From positions 62,001-126,000 of the forward strand of contig CAJNCW010000003.1 of the NCBI GenBank assembly GCA_905221345.1: DNA of 64,000 bases, given 5' to 3'. Source of the stretch: a bacterium (lineage in GTDB: Bacteria > Bacillota > Bacilli > Lactobacillales > Streptococcaceae). Of the stretch, positions 37,794 to 50,233 are shown in pieces. Numbering within the stretch: position 1 is the first letter of the stretch; each line of letters begins with the position of its first letter. Below the pieces are notes generated by a model. The model was not told the origin of the DNA. It made no database searches and saw only the letters and a list, made by a program, of their open reading frames with translations. The position numbers and the translations under genes were made by a program.

Positions 37794-37946
37794 CATTATG
37801 TGACTATTAGTCCGTCTCGCTCCGTCAGGTGCGAGACAAATAAACCACCCGCTATGCGGGTGCGCATCGAAGGTTATACCAAAAAAAACTCCAAACGCGA
37901 TACAATAAAGGTGTTCAAGCCAATTGTAAAGCGAAAGGAGAAAAAT

Positions 37947-38462
37947 ATGGCACAAAAGGCACATAGTTTATCACACACAAAGTGGATGTGTAAATATCAC
38001 ATTGTGTTTACCCCTAAGTATAGACGAAAAGTGATCTATAATCAATATCGAAGTAGTTTAGGCGAAATATTTCATCGTTTGTGCAGTTATAAAGGTGTTG
38101 AAATTATCGAAGGTCACTTGATGCCTGATCATGTACATATGTTAGTAAGTATTCCACCGAGGATAAGTGTTTCAAGTTTCATGGGATATTTAAAAGGTAA
38201 AAGTGCACTCATGATGTTTGATAAACACGCCAACCTCAAGTACAAGTTTGGGAATCGGCATTTCCGGGCAGAAGGTTATTATGTGAGTACAGTGGGACTT
38301 AATGAAGCCACAATTAAGAAATATATTCAAGATTAAAGAAATTATCCAGTGGATGATTTCTTCACGAGTATGAAAATTCGAGAACGAGTAAAACATGATA
38401 TAGCACTAGATAAATTAAGTGTAAAAGAATATGAGAATCCCTTTAGGGATAGTGGTAAGTAA
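37947..38462 (+). pseudogene. tnpA: IS200-type transposase TnpA, interrupted by an in-frame stop
   Basis: The frame from ATG 37947 (SD AAAGGAG) encodes an IS200/Y1 transposase. It has MCKYHIVFTPKYRRKV at the N-terminus, the metal-binding HUH as HVHM (His62, His64) and a tyrosine in EGYYVSTVG (about residues 111-112). A TAA at 38334-38336 stops it after 129 residues, directly after KKYIQD. The same frame goes on for 41 codons with good family text (NYPVDDFFTSMKIRERV, then KEYENPFRDSGK) up to a stop at 38460. A single change in a glutamine codon CAA would explain it. HUH and tyrosine are kept, but the C-terminal helix region is lost. Confidence 0.8.
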
Positions 38463-38524
38463 TGCGAACACCTCTTTGAGAGGTTTGTGAAGAGTCAAGA
38501 GCAATGAGGCTTGAACAACGTGAA

Positions 38525-38599
38525 AGCCAGCGTCTTTAGGCGCTGGCTGGTAATTTGGGCTTATAGCCCTGGTGCAAACCACCCGTTAGACGGGTGGTT
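38525..38599 (+). ncRNA. Structured right end of the IS200-type element, possible element-encoded RNA
   Basis: Three hairpins follow in a row: AGCCAGCG/CGCTGGCT (38525-38548), GGGCT/AGCCC (38557-38569) and AACCACCCG/CGGGTGGTT (38577-38599). The last is the transposase recognition foot. The first two are not needed for that and resemble the RNA scaffolds found at right ends of IS605-group elements with TnpB. Whether it is transcribed is unknown. Confidence 0.35.
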
Positions 38600-38602
38600 A
38601 TG

Positions 38603-38869
38603 ATTTTACTAGAGAAAGTAAAAAAACTCTTAAAAACAGCATTAGATCAGCATTCCTAAGTGTTTCTGTTATATGGTAATCAATCTTCAAAAGAGAAATT
38701 TATTAATTACTGATAGGATTTGTCTACGTTCCGAAGCTTGATTTTAAACCTTCTTTTTTCCATGAATTCGATTTTTTATAACTTGCCTGGAAAAAAGAAA
38801 AGTCTAGGGAGAGAAAGTGAAAAAATGGTAAGGAAATTTATGAAAAACTAAGCACGATTGGATTTTTTG
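38603..38869. other. AT-rich spacer between the IS200-type element and the ftsA promoter
   Basis: About 270 bp with no credible gene, no strong hairpin and no recognised repeat. It contains several short A and T tracts. Confidence 0.5.
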
Positions 38870-38878
38870 TGTTATAAT
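38870..38878 (+). promoter_or_regulatory. Extended -10 promoter upstream of ftsA
   Basis: TGT-TATAAT 79 bp before the ftsA start, without a recognisable -35. Confidence 0.55.
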
Positions 38879-38957
38879 ATTTTGTGAATAGCTGTGCCTT
38901 GTTGCAGTTATTGAAAATAGAAGTGAGAAACTTGGAAGACAGAGAGGACGCAATGTA

Positions 38958-41607
<2,650 letters not shown>

Positions 41608-41610
41608 TCA

Positions 41611-42282
41611 ATGGATTTGAAAAAAAATACAGAGCTCGCTTTTCAGCAGGTTGCTGAAGCTAGCCGAGAAGCCGATCGGGATCCAGCTTCTATTTCAATT
41701 ATTGCAGTAACGAAGTATGTGGACGTAAAAACGGCGGAAGCTCTGCTTCCTCTTGGTGTTCATCATATTGGTGAAAATCGTGTTGATAAATTTTTAGAGA
41801 AATATCAGGCTTTGAAAGATCGACCTGTTACCTGGCATTTGATCGGAACGCTACAAAGACGGAAGGTGAAGGAAGTAATCCCTTTTGTGGATTACTTCCA
41901 CGCTTTAGACTCCCTAAAATTGGCGCAGGAAATTCAAAAGAGAACAGATCATGTTATCAAGTGTTTCCTGCAGGTCAATATTTCAGGAGAAGAAAGCAAG
42001 CACGGCTTTTCAAAAGAAGAATTACTGGAAATTTTGTCAGACTTGGCTCGGTTAGATCAGATTGAGTATGTTGGTTTGATGACCATGGCTCCTTTTGAGG
42101 CAGATTCTGATGAATTGAAACAAATTTTTAAGAAAACTCAGGAGCTGCAAGCAGAAATTAGGGAAAAACAAATTCCTAATATGCCGATGACAGAGCTGAG
42201 TATGGGTATGAGTCGCGACTTTAAAGAAGCGATTCAATTTGGCTCGACCTTTGTCAGAATCGGTACAGCATTTTTTAAATAG
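41611..42282 (+). CDS. ylmE: YggS/PLPBP family pyridoxal-phosphate protein (YlmE)
   Basis: A 223-residue PLP-binding protein with an alanine-racemase-like barrel, involved in PLP homeostasis. The PLP lysine lies in IAVTKYVD, with HHIGENRVDKF, FLQVNISGEESKHGF and the phosphate-binding LSMGMSRDFKEAI. It begins three bases after the ftsZ stop, with no obvious separate promoter, and is followed by sepF. This is the usual ylm order. Confidence 0.92.
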   Translation: MDLKKNTELAFQQVAEASREADRDPASISIIAVTKYVDVKTAEALLPLGVHHIGENRVDKFLEKYQALKDRPVTWHLIGTLQRRKVKEVIPFVDYFHALDSLKLAQEIQKRTDHVIKCFLQVNISGEESKHGFSKEELLEILSDLARLDQIEYVGLMTMAPFEADSDELKQIFKKTQELQAEIREKQIPNMPMTELSMGMSRDFKEAIQFGSTFVRIGTAFFK

Positions 42283-42291
42283 GAGAGACTT

Positions 42292-42825
42292 ATGTCTTTA
42301 AAAGATAAATTTAATAAATTTATAGATTATTTTACAGAAGATGGGGAAGAAACAACTGCGACTTATCAACCTAAGGAAGAGCAGGTGACTGCTTCATCAA
42401 TTTCAGTTCCTAAAGAACTACCCGCGCAACCTCAATCAACTACTTCAAAAGATGCCAATATCACTCGCTTGCATGCTCGTCAACAAGAATTGGCTATGCA
42501 AAGCCATCGTACAGATGAAAAAGTAACGATTGATGTTCGTTATCCTAGAAAATATGAGGATGCAACAGAGATTGTGGATTTATTGGCTGGAAATGAAAGC
42601 ATCTTGATTGATTTCCAGTACATGACAGAGGTTCAGGCTCGTCGTTGTCTAGACTATCTGGATGGTGCTCGTCATGTCTTGGCTGGTAATCTGAAAAAAG
42701 TTGCAAGTACAATGTATTTGTTGACGCCAGTTAACGTGGTTGTGAATATTGAAGATATCAAGTTGCCTGATGATTCTCAAAGTGCAGAATTTGGTTTTGA
42801 TATTAAACGAAGTAGAGCGAAATAA
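42292..42825 (+). CDS. sepF: Cell division protein SepF (YlmF)
   Basis: A 177-residue protein that bundles FtsZ and acts as a second membrane anchor. It begins with the amphipathic helix [14 protein letters not shown], has a variable polar linker to about residue 75, and then a compact SepF domain ([32 protein letters not shown]). The stop overlaps the ylmG start region by one base. Confidence 0.94.
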   Translation: MSLKDKFNKFIDYFTEDGEETTATYQPKEEQVTASSISVPKELPAQPQSTTSKDANITRLHARQQELAMQSHRTDEKVTIDVRYPRKYEDATEIVDLLAGNESILIDFQYMTEVQARRCLDYLDGARHVLAGNLKKVASTMYLLTPVNVVVNIEDIKLPDDSQSAEFGFDIKRSRAK

Positions 42826-43085
42826 TGATTTTTCTAATTCGTCTGATCCAAAATGCAGTGAATATCTATTCCCTGCTTTTGTTAATATATGCACTCCTCT
42901 CTTGGTTTCCAAATTCTTATGGTAGCTCACTTGAACGTTTACTGGAAAAGCTGATTAAACCGATTGTTGATCCACTTCGCCGATTACCTTTACAATTTGG
43001 AGGTTTGGATTTATCCATTTGGCTAGCAATCCTAATCGTTCGTTTTTTGGGTGACAGCTTGATTCGTTTCTTGTTGATACTATGA
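42825..43085 (+). CDS. ylmG: YggT-family membrane protein YlmG
   Basis: An 86-residue YggT (PF02325) protein with two membrane helices (about 3-25 and 62-82) joined by LEKLIKPIVDPLRRLPLQFGG, shown here as the recognisable parts LIKPIVDPLRRL and LQFGGLDLS. Role in division is inferred from constant genomic linkage. Overlaps both neighbours by a few bases. Confidence 0.9.
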   Translation: MIFLIRLIQNAVNIYSLLLLIYALLSWFPNSYGSSLERLLEKLIKPIVDPLRRLPLQFGGLDLSIWLAILIVRFLGDSLIRFLLIL

Positions 43086-43873
43086 TGACAAATAAAGCGA
43101 TTTACCAGCACTTTTCTCTTGATGATGCTCCTTTTATTGATAAGGGATTAGAGTGGATCAAGCGGGTGGAAGATACCCATACTCCTGTTCTCACAGCTTT
43201 TGTCAATCCGCATCAGGAGCATATATTGAAGATTTTAGCTGGAACTTATGGACTGGGCTGTATGAGTAGCGGAGAATACATTCAAACGGAATTTGTCCGT
43301 GTCCTCCTGTATCCAGACTACTTTAGTCCAACACTATCAGATTTTGAAATGGCATTATTAGAAATCTGTTATGCAAGTAGATTTGAACAACTAACACATG
43401 CAAAGATTTTGGGAACGATCATCAATCAACTAGGAATTGATCGCAAGCTCTTTGGTGATATCTTGGTAGATGAAAAGAGAGCACAGATTTTTGTCAATCG
43501 TGATTTTATCCCTCTGTTTCAGGATGGGATACAAAAGATTGCTAGGCTACCTGTGTCGCTGGAGGAATGTCCTTTCACCGATAAAATCATATCTGAAATC
43601 AATTATCAAGAACAAGAGATTTTGATTTCCAGTTTTCGTTTGGATGCCCTCTTATCAAGTGCCTTGAAATTATCCAGAAAGCAGGCTGGTCAACTCATAG
43701 AGAAGAAATCTGTCCAGGTAAACTACCATCCTATAGAAAAATTAGATTATCTAGTGTCTGTGGGGGATTTGATTAGTGTGAGAAAGTTTGGTCGTCTGAA
43801 GATTGTCAAAGAAAATGGGCAAACTAAAAGGGATAAGATAAAACTGACTATCCAATTATTATTAAGTAAGTGA
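43082..43873 (+). CDS. ylmH: RNA-binding S4-domain protein YlmH
   Basis: A 263-residue protein with an N-terminal YlmH domain and a C-terminal S4 RNA-binding domain (about 180-250, SSFRLDALLSSALKLSRKQA). Relatives bind ribosomal particles and help clear stalled nascent chains. Two ATGs in tandem (43082, 43085) both overlap the ylmG stop; either may be used. Confidence 0.9.
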   Translation: MMTNKAIYQHFSLDDAPFIDKGLEWIKRVEDTHTPVLTAFVNPHQEHILKILAGTYGLGCMSSGEYIQTEFVRVLLYPDYFSPTLSDFEMALLEICYASRFEQLTHAKILGTIINQLGIDRKLFGDILVDEKRAQIFVNRDFIPLFQDGIQKIARLPVSLEECPFTDKIISEINYQEQEILISSFRLDALLSSALKLSRKQAGQLIEKKSVQVNYHPIEKLDYLVSVGDLISVRKFGRLKIVKENGQTKRDKIKLTIQLLLSK

Positions 43874-43881
43874 GGAAAAGT

Positions 43882-44766
43882 ATGCCAATTACATCATTAG
43901 AAATTAAAGATAAAACCTTTTCTACGAAATTCAGAGGGTTTGATCCAGAAGAAGTAGATGAATTTCTTGATATTGTTGTTCGTGATTACGAGGACTTAGT
44001 TCGCAGTAATCACGAAATGGAAAGACACATTAGAAGTTTAGAAGAGCGCTTATCTTACTTTGATGAGATGAAGGATTCGTTGAGCCAGTCTGTTTTGATT
44101 GCTCAAGATACGGCTGAACGTGTAAAGCAAGCTGCTCAAGAGCGCTCAAACAACATTATTCAACAGGCTGAGCAAGATGCCCAGCGCCTCCTTGAAGAGG
44201 CAAAATACAAGGCTAATGAAATCCTACGTCAGGCAACAGATAATGCTAAGAAAGTAGCTGTTGAGACGGAGGAATTGAAAAACAAAAGCCGTGTATTTCA
44301 TCAACGTCTCAAATCTACGATTGAGAGCCAGTTGGCAATTGTCGAATCTTCAGATTGGGAGGACATTCTTCGTCCGACTGCGACTTATCTCCAAACAAGC
44401 GATGAAGCCTTTAAGGAAGTTGTAGGAGAGGTCTTGGGAGAAGCTGTTCCATTGCAACCAGAAGAAGAGCCGATTGATGTGACTCGCCAATTTTCACCTG
44501 AAGAAATGGCTGAGTTACAAGCCCGCATCGAAGCAGGTAACAAAGAATTAGCTGAATTTGAAGCTCAGCAGATTAACAATCAAGCGGAAAGCCATGTGCT
44601 AGACATTGATACGGTTGTAGAAGAGATACAGTCTCATTCAGTTGAATCATGGCAGGAAGAGTCAGAAATGATGACAGAGTATTTTTCAGTTTCGCCATCA
44701 GCGACTGCAACTGCTTCTTCAACTGCTGGACATGAAGCACAACAAGAATCCGTTACAATATTATAA
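43882..44766 (+). CDS. divIVA: Cell division initiation protein DivIVA
   Basis: Polar and septal scaffold that binds curved membrane. 294 residues. The N-terminal membrane-binding domain has TSLEIKDKTFSTKFRGF and DPEEVDEFLDIVVRDYEDL; a long coiled coil runs from about residue 30 to 165. The tail is acidic and Gln/Ser-rich (ETMMTEYFSV-type, ending in ATATASSTAGHEAQQ). It is somewhat longer than the roughly 262 residues I recall for pneumococcal DivIVA. Start at 43882 with GTGAGGAAA upstream. Confidence 0.95.
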   Translation: MPITSLEIKDKTFSTKFRGFDPEEVDEFLDIVVRDYEDLVRSNHEMERHIRSLEERLSYFDEMKDSLSQSVLIAQDTAERVKQAAQERSNNIIQQAEQDAQRLLEEAKYKANEILRQATDNAKKVAVETEELKNKSRVFHQRLKSTIESQLAIVESSDWEDILRPTATYLQTSDEAFKEVVGEVLGEAVPLQPEEEPIDVTRQFSPEEMAELQARIEAGNKELAEFEAQQINNQAESHVLDIDTVVEEIQSHSVESWQEESEMMTEYFSVSPSATATASSTAGHEAQQESVTIL

Positions 44767-44775
44767 GAAATAAAT

Positions 44776-44993
44776 GTGAGAACAAGATCTGACCAACTAT
44801 ATTTCCAGCGAGTAGGAGATGGTGTGAGTCCTACAATCCCTAGTGGTCAGATTATCCTCTCAAGAAATCCAGTCTGAAAAGAGTAAGATTGGACGTTCCC
44901 CACGTTACGGGAAAAGAGGAAAAGAGACTTTGTCTTTTTTCGAACAAAGGTGGTACCACGATTTTCGTCCTTTTTGCGAATCGTGGTTTTTAA
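44776..44993 (+). promoter_or_regulatory. T-box leader of ileS
   Basis: The T-box core AAGGTGGTACCACG is at 44947-44960. The specifier ATC (Ile) is at 44854-44856, at the base of the stem formed by TCTGACCA and TGGTCAGA. The terminator pairs ACCACGATTTTCG (44955-44967) with CGAATCGTGGT (44977-44987), followed by Ts. Uncharged tRNA-Ile should favour the antiterminator and allow ileS expression. Confidence 0.9.
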
Positions 44994-45019
44994 TTTGTCT
45001 ATATAATAAAGGAGATATA

Positions 45020-47812
45020 ATGAAACTCAAAGATACCCTCAATCTAGGGAAAACAGACTTTCCTATGCGTGCTGGTCTTCCAACCAAAGAACCAGTCTGG
45101 CAAAAAGAATGGGAAGAAGCAAAACTTTACCAACGTCGTCAAGAATTGAACCAAGGAAAACCGCATTTTACCTTGCATGATGGACCTCCATATGCAAACG
45201 GAAATATCCACGTTGGACACGCTATGAACAAGATTTCTAAAGATATCATTGTTCGTTCAAAATCTATGTCAGGATTTTATGCGCCTTATATCCCAGGTTG
45301 GGATACACATGGTCTGCCAATCGAGCAAGTCTTGGCAAAACAAGGTGTCAAACGTAAAGAAATGGACTTGGTTGAGTACTTGAAACTTTGCCGTGAGTAT
45401 GCTCTCTCTCAAGTTGATAAACAACGTGAAGACTTTAAACGTTTGGGTGTTTCTGGTGACTGGGAAAATCCTTATGTGACTTTGACTCCAGACTATGAAG
45501 CGGCTCAAATCCGTGTCTTTGGTGAAATGGCTAAAAAAGGCTATATCTACCGTGGTGCCAAGCCAGTTTACTGGTCATGGTCATCAGAGTCAGCCCTTGC
45601 AGAAGCAGAAATTGAATACCATGACTTGCTTTCAACTTCCCTTTACTATGCCAATCCAGTTAAAGATGGGAAAGGTGTGCTAGATACAGATACTTATATC
45701 GTTGTCTGGACAACAACTCCATTTACCATTACAGCTTCTCGTGGATTGACAGTTGGGGCAGATATTGATTACGTAGTCGTACAACCAGCTGGTGAATCTC
45801 GTAAGTTTGTGGTTGCTGCAGAATTGTTGAATAGTCTTTCTGAGAAATTTGGTTGGGCTGATGTTCAAGTCTTAGCAACTTACCGTGGTCAAGAATTGAA
45901 CCACATCGTGACAGCTCACCCTTGGGATTCTTCTGTAGATGAGTTGGTGATTCTTGGTGACCACGTTACCACTGACTCTGGTACAGGTATCGTCCATACA
46001 GCCCCTGGTTTTGGTGAGGACGACTACAATGTCGGTGTTGCTAACGGTCTTGAAGTTGCTGTAACAGTTAACGAACGCGGTATTATGATGGTCAATGCTG
46101 GCTCTGACTTTGAAGGTCAATTCTATGACAAGGTTGTACCAACTGTTATCGAAAAACTTGGTAATCTTCTCCTTGCGCAAGAAGAAATCTCTCACTCGTA
46201 TCCATTTGACTGGCGTACGAAAAAACCAATCATCTGGCGTGCTGTTCCACAATGGTTCGCCTCTGTATCAAAATTCCGTCAAGAAATCTTGGATGAAATT
46301 GAAAAAGTAAAGTTCCACTCAGAATGGGGTAAAGTGCGTCTCTACAACATGATCCGTGACCGTGGCGACTGGGTTATCTCTCGTCAACGTGCTTGGGGTG
46401 TTCCACTTCCTATCTTCTACGCTGAAGATGGCACACCAATCATGACTGCTGAAACGATCGAGCACGTGGCTCAACTCTTTGAGAAACACGGTTCTATTAT
46501 CTGGTGGGAACGTGATGCCAAAGACCTCTTGCCAGAAGGATTTACCCATCCAGGTTCACCAAATGGCGAGTTCAAAAAAGAAACAGACATCATGGACGTA
46601 TGGTTTGACTCAGGTTCGTCATGGAATGGAGTAGTGGTCAACCGTCCAGAACTCAAATACCCAGCAGACCTTTACCTTGAAGGTTCTGACCAATACCGTG
46701 GTTGGTTCAACTCATCATTGATCACATCAGTTGCTAACCATGGCGTGGCTCCTTACAAACAAATCTTATCACAAGGTTTTGCCCTTGACGGTAAAGGTGA
46801 GAAGATGTCTAAATCCCTTGGAAATACCATTGCTCCAAGTGATGTTGAAAAACAATTCGGTGCTGAAATCTTGCGTCTTTGGGTAACAAGTGTTGACTCA
46901 AGCAACGACGTACGTATCTCTATGGATATCTTGAGCCAAGTCTCTGAAACTTACCGTAAGATCCGTAACACCCTTCGTTTCTTGATTGCTAATACATCAG
47001 ACTTTAACCCAGCGCAGGACGCAGTCGCTTACGATGAGCTTCGTTCTGTTGATAAGTACATGACTATTCGCTTTAACCAGCTTGTTAAGACTATTCGTGA
47101 TGCTTATGCGAACTTTGAATTCTTGACAATCTACAAGGCCTTGGTGAACTTTATCAACGTTGACTTGTCAGCCTTCTACCTTGACTTCGCTAAAGACGTT
47201 GTTTACATCGAAGGTGCAAAATCACTCGAACGCCGTCAAATGCAGACTGTCTTCTATGACATTCTTGTCAAAATCACCAAGCTCTTGACACCAATCCTTC
47301 CTCACACTGCGGAAGAAATCTGGTCATATCTTGAGTTTGAAGCAGAAGACTTCGTTCAATTGTCAGAATTACCAGAAGCAGAAACATTTGCTAATCAAGA
47401 GGAAATCTTGGATACATGGGCAGCCTTCATGGACTTCCGTGGACAAGCTCAAAAAGCCTTGGAAGAAGCTCGTAATGCCAAAGTAATCGGTAAATCACTT
47501 GAAGCACATTTGACAGTTTATCCAAACGAAGTTGTGAAAACTCTACTCGAAGCAGTAAACAGCAATGTAGCTCAACTTTTGATCGTGTCAGAATTGACCA
47601 TCGCAGAAGGACCAGCTCCAGAGAGTGCAGTAAGCTTTGAAGATGTAGCCTTTACAGTTGAACGCGCTGCAGGTGAAGTATGTGACCGTTGCCGTCGTAT
47701 CGACCCAACAACAGCAGAACGTAGCTACCACGCAGTCATCTGTGACCACTGTGCAAGCATCGTAGAAGAAAACTTTGCGGAAGCAGTCGCAGAAGGATTT
47801 GAAGCGAAATAA
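45020..47812 (+). CDS. ileS: Isoleucyl-tRNA synthetase
   Basis: Charges tRNA-Ile. 930 residues with the class I motifs [14 protein letters not shown] (HIGH type, about residue 57) and [10 protein letters not shown] (KMSKS, about 593). The editing domain lies between them (about 200-390, with [12 protein letters not shown]). A C-terminal zinc knuckle has CDRCRR and CDHCASI. The start follows AAAGGAG; a much longer frame reaching back through the T-box leader is not the gene. Confidence 0.97.
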   Translation: MKLKDTLNLGKTDFPMRAGLPTKEPVWQKEWEEAKLYQRRQELNQGKPHFTLHDGPPYANGNIHVGHAMNKISKDIIVRSKSMSGFYAPYIPGWDTHGLPIEQVLAKQGVKRKEMDLVEYLKLCREYALSQVDKQREDFKRLGVSGDWENPYVTLTPDYEAAQIRVFGEMAKKGYIYRGAKPVYWSWSSESALAEAEIEYHDLLSTSLYYANPVKDGKGVLDTDTYIVVWTTTPFTITASRGLTVGADIDYVVVQPAGESRKFVVAAELLNSLSEKFGWADVQVLATYRGQELNHIVTAHPWDSSVDELVILGDHVTTDSGTGIVHTAPGFGEDDYNVGVANGLEVAVTVNERGIMMVNAGSDFEGQFYDKVVPTVIEKLGNLLLAQEEISHSYPFDWRTKKPIIWRAVPQWFASVSKFRQEILDEIEKVKFHSEWGKVRLYNMIRDRGDWVISRQRAWGVPLPIFYAEDGTPIMTAETIEHVAQLFEKHGSIIWWERDAKDLLPEGFTHPGSPNGEFKKETDIMDVWFDSGSSWNGVVVNRPELKYPADLYLEGSDQYRGWFNSSLITSVANHGVAPYKQILSQGFALDGKGEKMSKSLGNTIAPSDVEKQFGAEILRLWVTSVDSSNDVRISMDILSQVSETYRKIRNTLRFLIANTSDFNPAQDAVAYDELRSVDKYMTIRFNQLVKTIRDAYANFEFLTIYKALVNFINVDLSAFYLDFAKDVVYIEGAKSLERRQMQTVFYDILVKITKLLTPILPHTAEEIWSYLEFEAEDFVQLSELPEAETFANQEEILDTWAAFMDFRGQAQKALEEARNAKVIGKSLEAHLTVYPNEVVKTLLEAVNSNVAQLLIVSELTIAEGPAPESAVSFEDVAFTVERAAGEVCDRCRRIDPTTAERSYHAVICDHCASIVEENFAEAVAEGFEAK

Positions 47813-47846
47813 TCAGAAAGAGACTGAGAGAGGTCGCTAAAATCAA

Positions 47847-47897
47847 AAAACGCATACTATCAAAAGTTTCAAGTACCTTGATAGTATGCGTTTTATC
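47847..47897 (+). terminator. Terminator of ileS
   Basis: A perfect 17-bp stem (47847-47863 with 47878-47894), loop of 14 bases. Ts on the + side and As on the other make it work both ways. Confidence 0.88.
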
Positions 47898-48147
47898 ATG
47901 GGAGAATTTACTAGACTTTTCCTCAAATGAGATTTTTCCTAGCCTTTCTGTGCAGATAGTTAACATAATCTAGTATTCAGTTTTCTCATGATTTTATATT
48001 TCTAATAATTATAAAAGAATTATGGAGCTTAAAATTCTTTAGAGAGTTTAAAGGGTATTAATATTCATTATAAAATTTTATAGAAATGTTTAATTTTTAT
48101 CGAAATTATGGTAGAATGGTACCTATAAAAATTTTAAGGAGATTATT
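47898..48147. other. AT-rich spacer after ileS
   Basis: About 250 bp with no credible gene. Its end carries a promoter, TGG-TAGAAT at 48109-48117, and the SD AAGGAG for the membrane protein downstream. Confidence 0.5.
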
Positions 48148-48528
48148 ATGAAAACAAATACACTTGTTCGTGTCAATGCTATTTTTGGTCTTGTTTCAGG
48201 AATTGTATTGCTCTTAGCGCCAGCTATCATGTTTATGATGGCTGTTGGAGCTGCTGCAGCGACTGAAGACGCAGATGTAACACTTGGAACATTGACAGGG
48301 ATTTCAATTATTTTGTTATTGGTTAAAATTGCTGTTTTGGTATTGGGAATTGTTGCTATTGTTTATTATAAAGATGATGAACGTGTTACGAATGCACCTT
48401 CTGTTTTGCTCATTGTAGGTGGTGCGGTCGGTTTGATTCCACTTTTGGGATGGGTAGGTGGAATTCTAACCATTATTGGTGGTTCACTCTACTTTGGAAC
48501 ATTGAAAAAATTTGTAATTGAAGAGTAG
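48148..48528 (+). CDS. Small four-helix membrane protein (DUF4064-like)
   Basis: A 126-residue very hydrophobic protein with about four membrane helices and short polar turns (EDADVTLG, YYKDDERVTN). It resembles the DUF4064 group. Function is unknown. It has its own extended -10 promoter (TGG-TAGAAT) and its own terminator, so it is a single-gene unit. Confidence 0.75.
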   Translation: MKTNTLVRVNAIFGLVSGIVLLLAPAIMFMMAVGAAAATEDADVTLGTLTGISIILLLVKIAVLVLGIVAIVYYKDDERVTNAPSVLLIVGGAVGLIPLLGWVGGILTIIGGSLYFGTLKKFVIEE

Positions 48529-48593
48529 TAGCTTTTTAATTATGTAGGAGAGACTGCTTCATTTTCTGTTGAGAACAATTATGATAATATGAT

Positions 48594-48624
48594 AAAGAGA
48601 AGACTGAGAAGCTCTTCTCTTTTT
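48594..48624 (+). terminator. Terminator after the small membrane protein
   Basis: AAAGAGAAG pairs with CTTCTCTTT, followed by Ts, just ahead of the gpmA leader. Confidence 0.7.
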
Positions 48625-48716
48625 AGTTGATTTTAACTAGCTTTTTTGTGAAAAATTGTGTAAAATAGAATAGATAAACGAGGGCAACCTCGAAAAATAA
48701 AAGGAGAATCCATCTA

Positions 48717-49409
48717 ATGGTAAAATTGGTTTTTGCTCGCCACGGTGAGTCTGAATGGAACAAAGCTAACCTTTTCACTGGTTGGGCTGATGTTGATTTG
48801 TCTGAAAAAGGAACACAACAAGCGATTGACGCTGGTAAATTGATCAAAGAAGCTGGTATCGAATTTGACCAAGCTTACACTTCAGTATTGAAACGTGCGA
48901 TCAAAACAACAAACTTGGCTCTTGAAGCTTCTGACCAATTGTGGGTTCCAGTTGAAAAATCATGGCGCTTGAACGAACGTCACTACGGTGGTTTGACTGG
49001 TAAAAACAAAGCTGAAGCTGCGGAACAATTTGGTGATGAGCAAGTTCACATCTGGCGTCGTTCATACGATGTATTGCCTCCAAACATGGATCGTGATGAT
49101 GAGCATTCAGCACACACTGACCGTCGTTACGCTTCACTTGACGACTCAGTTATCCCAGATGCTGAAAACTTGAAAGTAACTTTGGAGCGTGCCCTTCCAT
49201 TCTGGGAAGACAAAATCGCTCCAGCACTTAAAGATGGTAAAAACGTATTCGTAGGAGCTCACGGTAACTCAATCCGTGCCCTTGTAAAACACATCAAACA
49301 ATTGTCAGATGACGAAATCATGGACGTGGAAATCCCTAACTTCCCACCATTGGTATTCGAATTTGACGAAAAATTGAACGTAGTTTCTGAATACTACCTT
49401 GGAAAATAA
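48717..49409 (+). CDS. gpmA: 2,3-bisphosphoglycerate-dependent phosphoglycerate mutase
   Basis: Interconverts 3- and 2-phosphoglycerate in glycolysis. 230 residues; the phospho-histidine is in [10 protein letters not shown] (His9), with [21 protein letters not shown] and the second histidine in [11 protein letters not shown]. Strong codon bias. SD AAAGGAG. A terminator follows. Confidence 0.97.
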   Translation: MVKLVFARHGESEWNKANLFTGWADVDLSEKGTQQAIDAGKLIKEAGIEFDQAYTSVLKRAIKTTNLALEASDQLWVPVEKSWRLNERHYGGLTGKNKAEAAEQFGDEQVHIWRRSYDVLPPNMDRDDEHSAHTDRRYASLDDSVIPDAENLKVTLERALPFWEDKIAPALKDGKNVFVGAHGNSIRALVKHIKQLSDDEIMDVEIPNFPPLVFEFDEKLNVVSEYYLGK

Positions 49410-49421
49410 TCTATAAACAGA

Positions 49422-49446
49422 AAGCCTAGATTACTAGGCTTTTTTG
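49422..49446 (+). terminator. Terminator of gpmA
   Basis: AAGCCTAG (49422-49429) pairs with CTAGGCTT (49434-49441), then Ts. Confidence 0.88.
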
Positions 49447-49530
49447 TTTTTGCTTCTAGTTTCCAACTAGTTGAAAAAGCGTTATAATGATAGTAAAGAG
49501 TGACTTAATTGTAAGAAAGAGAGAAGGACG

Positions 49531-50232
49531 ATGGCTTATATTGAAATGAAACACAGCTACAAGCGTTACCAGGTTGGGGATACGGAGATTGTGGCTAATC
49601 GAGATGTGAATTTTGAAATTGAAAAGGGGGAGCTGGTTATCATACTTGGCGCTTCAGGTGCTGGAAAATCAACCGTTCTCAATCTCCTAGGAGGTATGGA
49701 TACCAATGATGAGGGGGAGATTTGGATTGATGGTGCCAATATTGCCAACTATAGTTCGCACCAACGAACAAACTATCGTCGTGAAGATGTAGGCTTTGTT
49801 TTTCAGTTTTACAATCTGGTCTCCAATCTGACAGCCAAGGAAAATGTGGAACTGGCTTCAGAAATCGTGACAGATGCCTTGGATCCAGAGCAAGTGCTCA
49901 AAGACGTAGGGCTAGGTCATCGCCTCAATAACTTTCCAGCCCAGCTTTCTGGAGGGGAGCAACAGCGAGTCTCCATTGCACGCGCTGTAGCCAAAAATCC
50001 TAAAATTCTCCTCTGTGATGAACCGACGGGTGCCTTGGATTACCAAACGGGGAAGCAAGTCTTGAAGATTCTCCAAGACATGTCTCGTCAAAAAGGCGCG
50101 ACGGTGATTATCGTGACCCACAATAGCGCGCTAGCTCCTATTGCGGATCGCGTGATTCATATGCGTGATGCCACGGTTAAGAGCGTGACGATTAATGAGC
50201 ATCCGCAGGATATCGATACCTTGGAGTATTAG
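49531..50232 (+). CDS. ABC transporter ATP-binding protein (MacB/LolD type)
   Basis: A 233-residue ATPase. Walker A is GASGAGKST (about 41-49), signature [14 protein letters not shown], Walker [13 protein letters not shown] and switch histidine VTHNS. This subgroup pairs with FtsX-like permeases; one follows after a single base. Together they would form a mechanotransmission-type exporter or envelope remodelling complex. Substrate unknown. Confidence 0.92.
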   Translation: MAYIEMKHSYKRYQVGDTEIVANRDVNFEIEKGELVIILGASGAGKSTVLNLLGGMDTNDEGEIWIDGANIANYSSHQRTNYRREDVGFVFQFYNLVSNLTAKENVELASEIVTDALDPEQVLKDVGLGHRLNNFPAQLSGGEQQRVSIARAVAKNPKILLCDEPTGALDYQTGKQVLKILQDMSRQKGATVIIVTHNSALAPIADRVIHMRDATVKSVTINEHPQDIDTLEY

Positions 50233-50233
50233 G

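Larger units (their letters stand above)
37805..38602 (+). mobile_element. IS200-type insertion sequence (tnpA only)
   Basis: An element without terminal inverted repeats but with subterminal hairpins, as expected for the HUH Y1 transposase family. Left side: GTCTCGC/GCGAGAC (37814-37837) and CCACCCGC/GCGGGTG (37845-37862). Right side: AACCACCCG/CGGGTGGTT (38577-38599). The ACCACCCG foot is shared by both ends. One transposase gene lies between, and no tnpB. Exact ends cannot be fixed without an empty-site comparison. It sits between tuf and ftsA. Confidence 0.8.

Noticed and set aside
37761..37964. Minus-strand frame over the tuf terminator and left IS end
   Set aside because: It spans a terminator and the IS200 subterminal hairpins and has no family resemblance.
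44843..45019. N-terminal extension of ileS back through the T-box
   Set aside because: It would translate the riboswitch and terminator; a good SD and the usual N-terminus lie at 45020.
50195..50233. Upstream start for the FtsX-like permease inside the ATPase gene
   Set aside because: The 13 extra residues are out-of-frame ATPase sequence; the ATG at 50234 fits the family N-terminus.
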